NCBI GenBank assembly: GCA_946221765.1
Contig: CAMIMK010000202.1
Span: 1 to 6,001 of the forward strand
Length of the DNA: 6,001 bases
Source of the DNA: an uncultured Rhodovulum sp.
GTDB taxonomy: Bacteria > Pseudomonadota > Alphaproteobacteria > Rhodobacterales > Rhodobacteraceae
Reading direction: 5' to 3'
Shown here in pieces: positions 5,956 through 6,001 of the stretch (positions within the stretch are counted from its first letter, which is position 1; every line of letters begins with the position of its first letter). The notes below the pieces were generated by a model. The model did not search any database. It had not been told where the DNA came from and saw only the letters and a list, made by a program, of their open reading frames with translations. A program made the position numbers and the translations under genes.

Positions 5956-6001
5956 CCCCGCGCCTGCGCCCCGGGGGCAACCTCGGGCAGACGCGGCTCC
6001 G
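5952..6001 (+). CDS. Possible start of a further gene overlapping the COG0523 locus
   Basis: ATG at 5952 overlaps the TGA of the CobW C-domain frame as ATGA, a common sign of translational coupling. The frame stays open to the window edge, beginning MTPRLRPGGNLGQTRL. Sixteen residues are too few to name a family. If real, it would be cotranscribed from the same candidate zinc-regulated promoter. No separate ribosome binding site is clear, so the call rests on the overlap only. Confidence 0.35.
   Translation, partial: MTPRLRPGGNLGQTRL

Overview
The window is a chromosomal housekeeping segment from a very G+C-rich bacterium (by eye above 70%, with codon third positions almost always G or C). 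The protein families and gene order suggest an alphaproteobacterium, perhaps of the Rhodobacterales or a related order. Evidence for this is the divergent xseA/purD pair, the alphaproteobacterial style of exopolyphosphatase, and an AT-rich palindrome resembling alphaproteobacterial Zur operators. No mobile element, tRNA, rRNA or CRISPR array is visible. This placement is inference from sequence features, not from a search.

Layout, left to right. (1) The 5' end of xseA (exonuclease VII large subunit) runs off the left edge on the minus strand and begins at a TTG codon. (2) A 317-base GC-rich divergent intergenic region follows. (3) purD (GAR synthetase, purine biosynthesis step 2) is complete on the plus strand, 419 residues. 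(4) A 97-base convergent gap contains short inverted and direct repeats. (5) Three minus-strand genes are read leftward: ppx (exopolyphosphatase, 523 residues), a glycine-rich lipoprotein of 170 residues, and a second probable lipoprotein of 173 residues with a SPOR-like C-terminus. The two lipoprotein genes are only 13 bases apart and form an operon; ppx may be cotranscribed with them. (6) A divergent promoter region holds a strong candidate zinc-uptake-regulator (Zur) operator. (7) A COG0523/CobW-family GTPase locus on the plus strand is split in two by a single in-frame TAA. (8) A possible further gene overlaps its end (ATGA) and runs off the right edge.

The most interesting part is the right-hand third. 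The AT-rich near-palindrome stands out in this GC-rich sequence and covers the likely -10 of the COG0523 gene, so that gene is probably induced by zinc starvation as a zinc metallochaperone/activator. Both the GTPase domain and the CobW C-terminal domain look intact and share one reading frame, but a TAA lies where the family is expected to carry a sense codon (perhaps Tyr). This is a recent nonsense mutation, a sequencing error, or a natural split into two polypeptides. I see no sign of a wholly new system here; the rest is ordinary housekeeping sequence plus two poorly characterised envelope lipoproteins.
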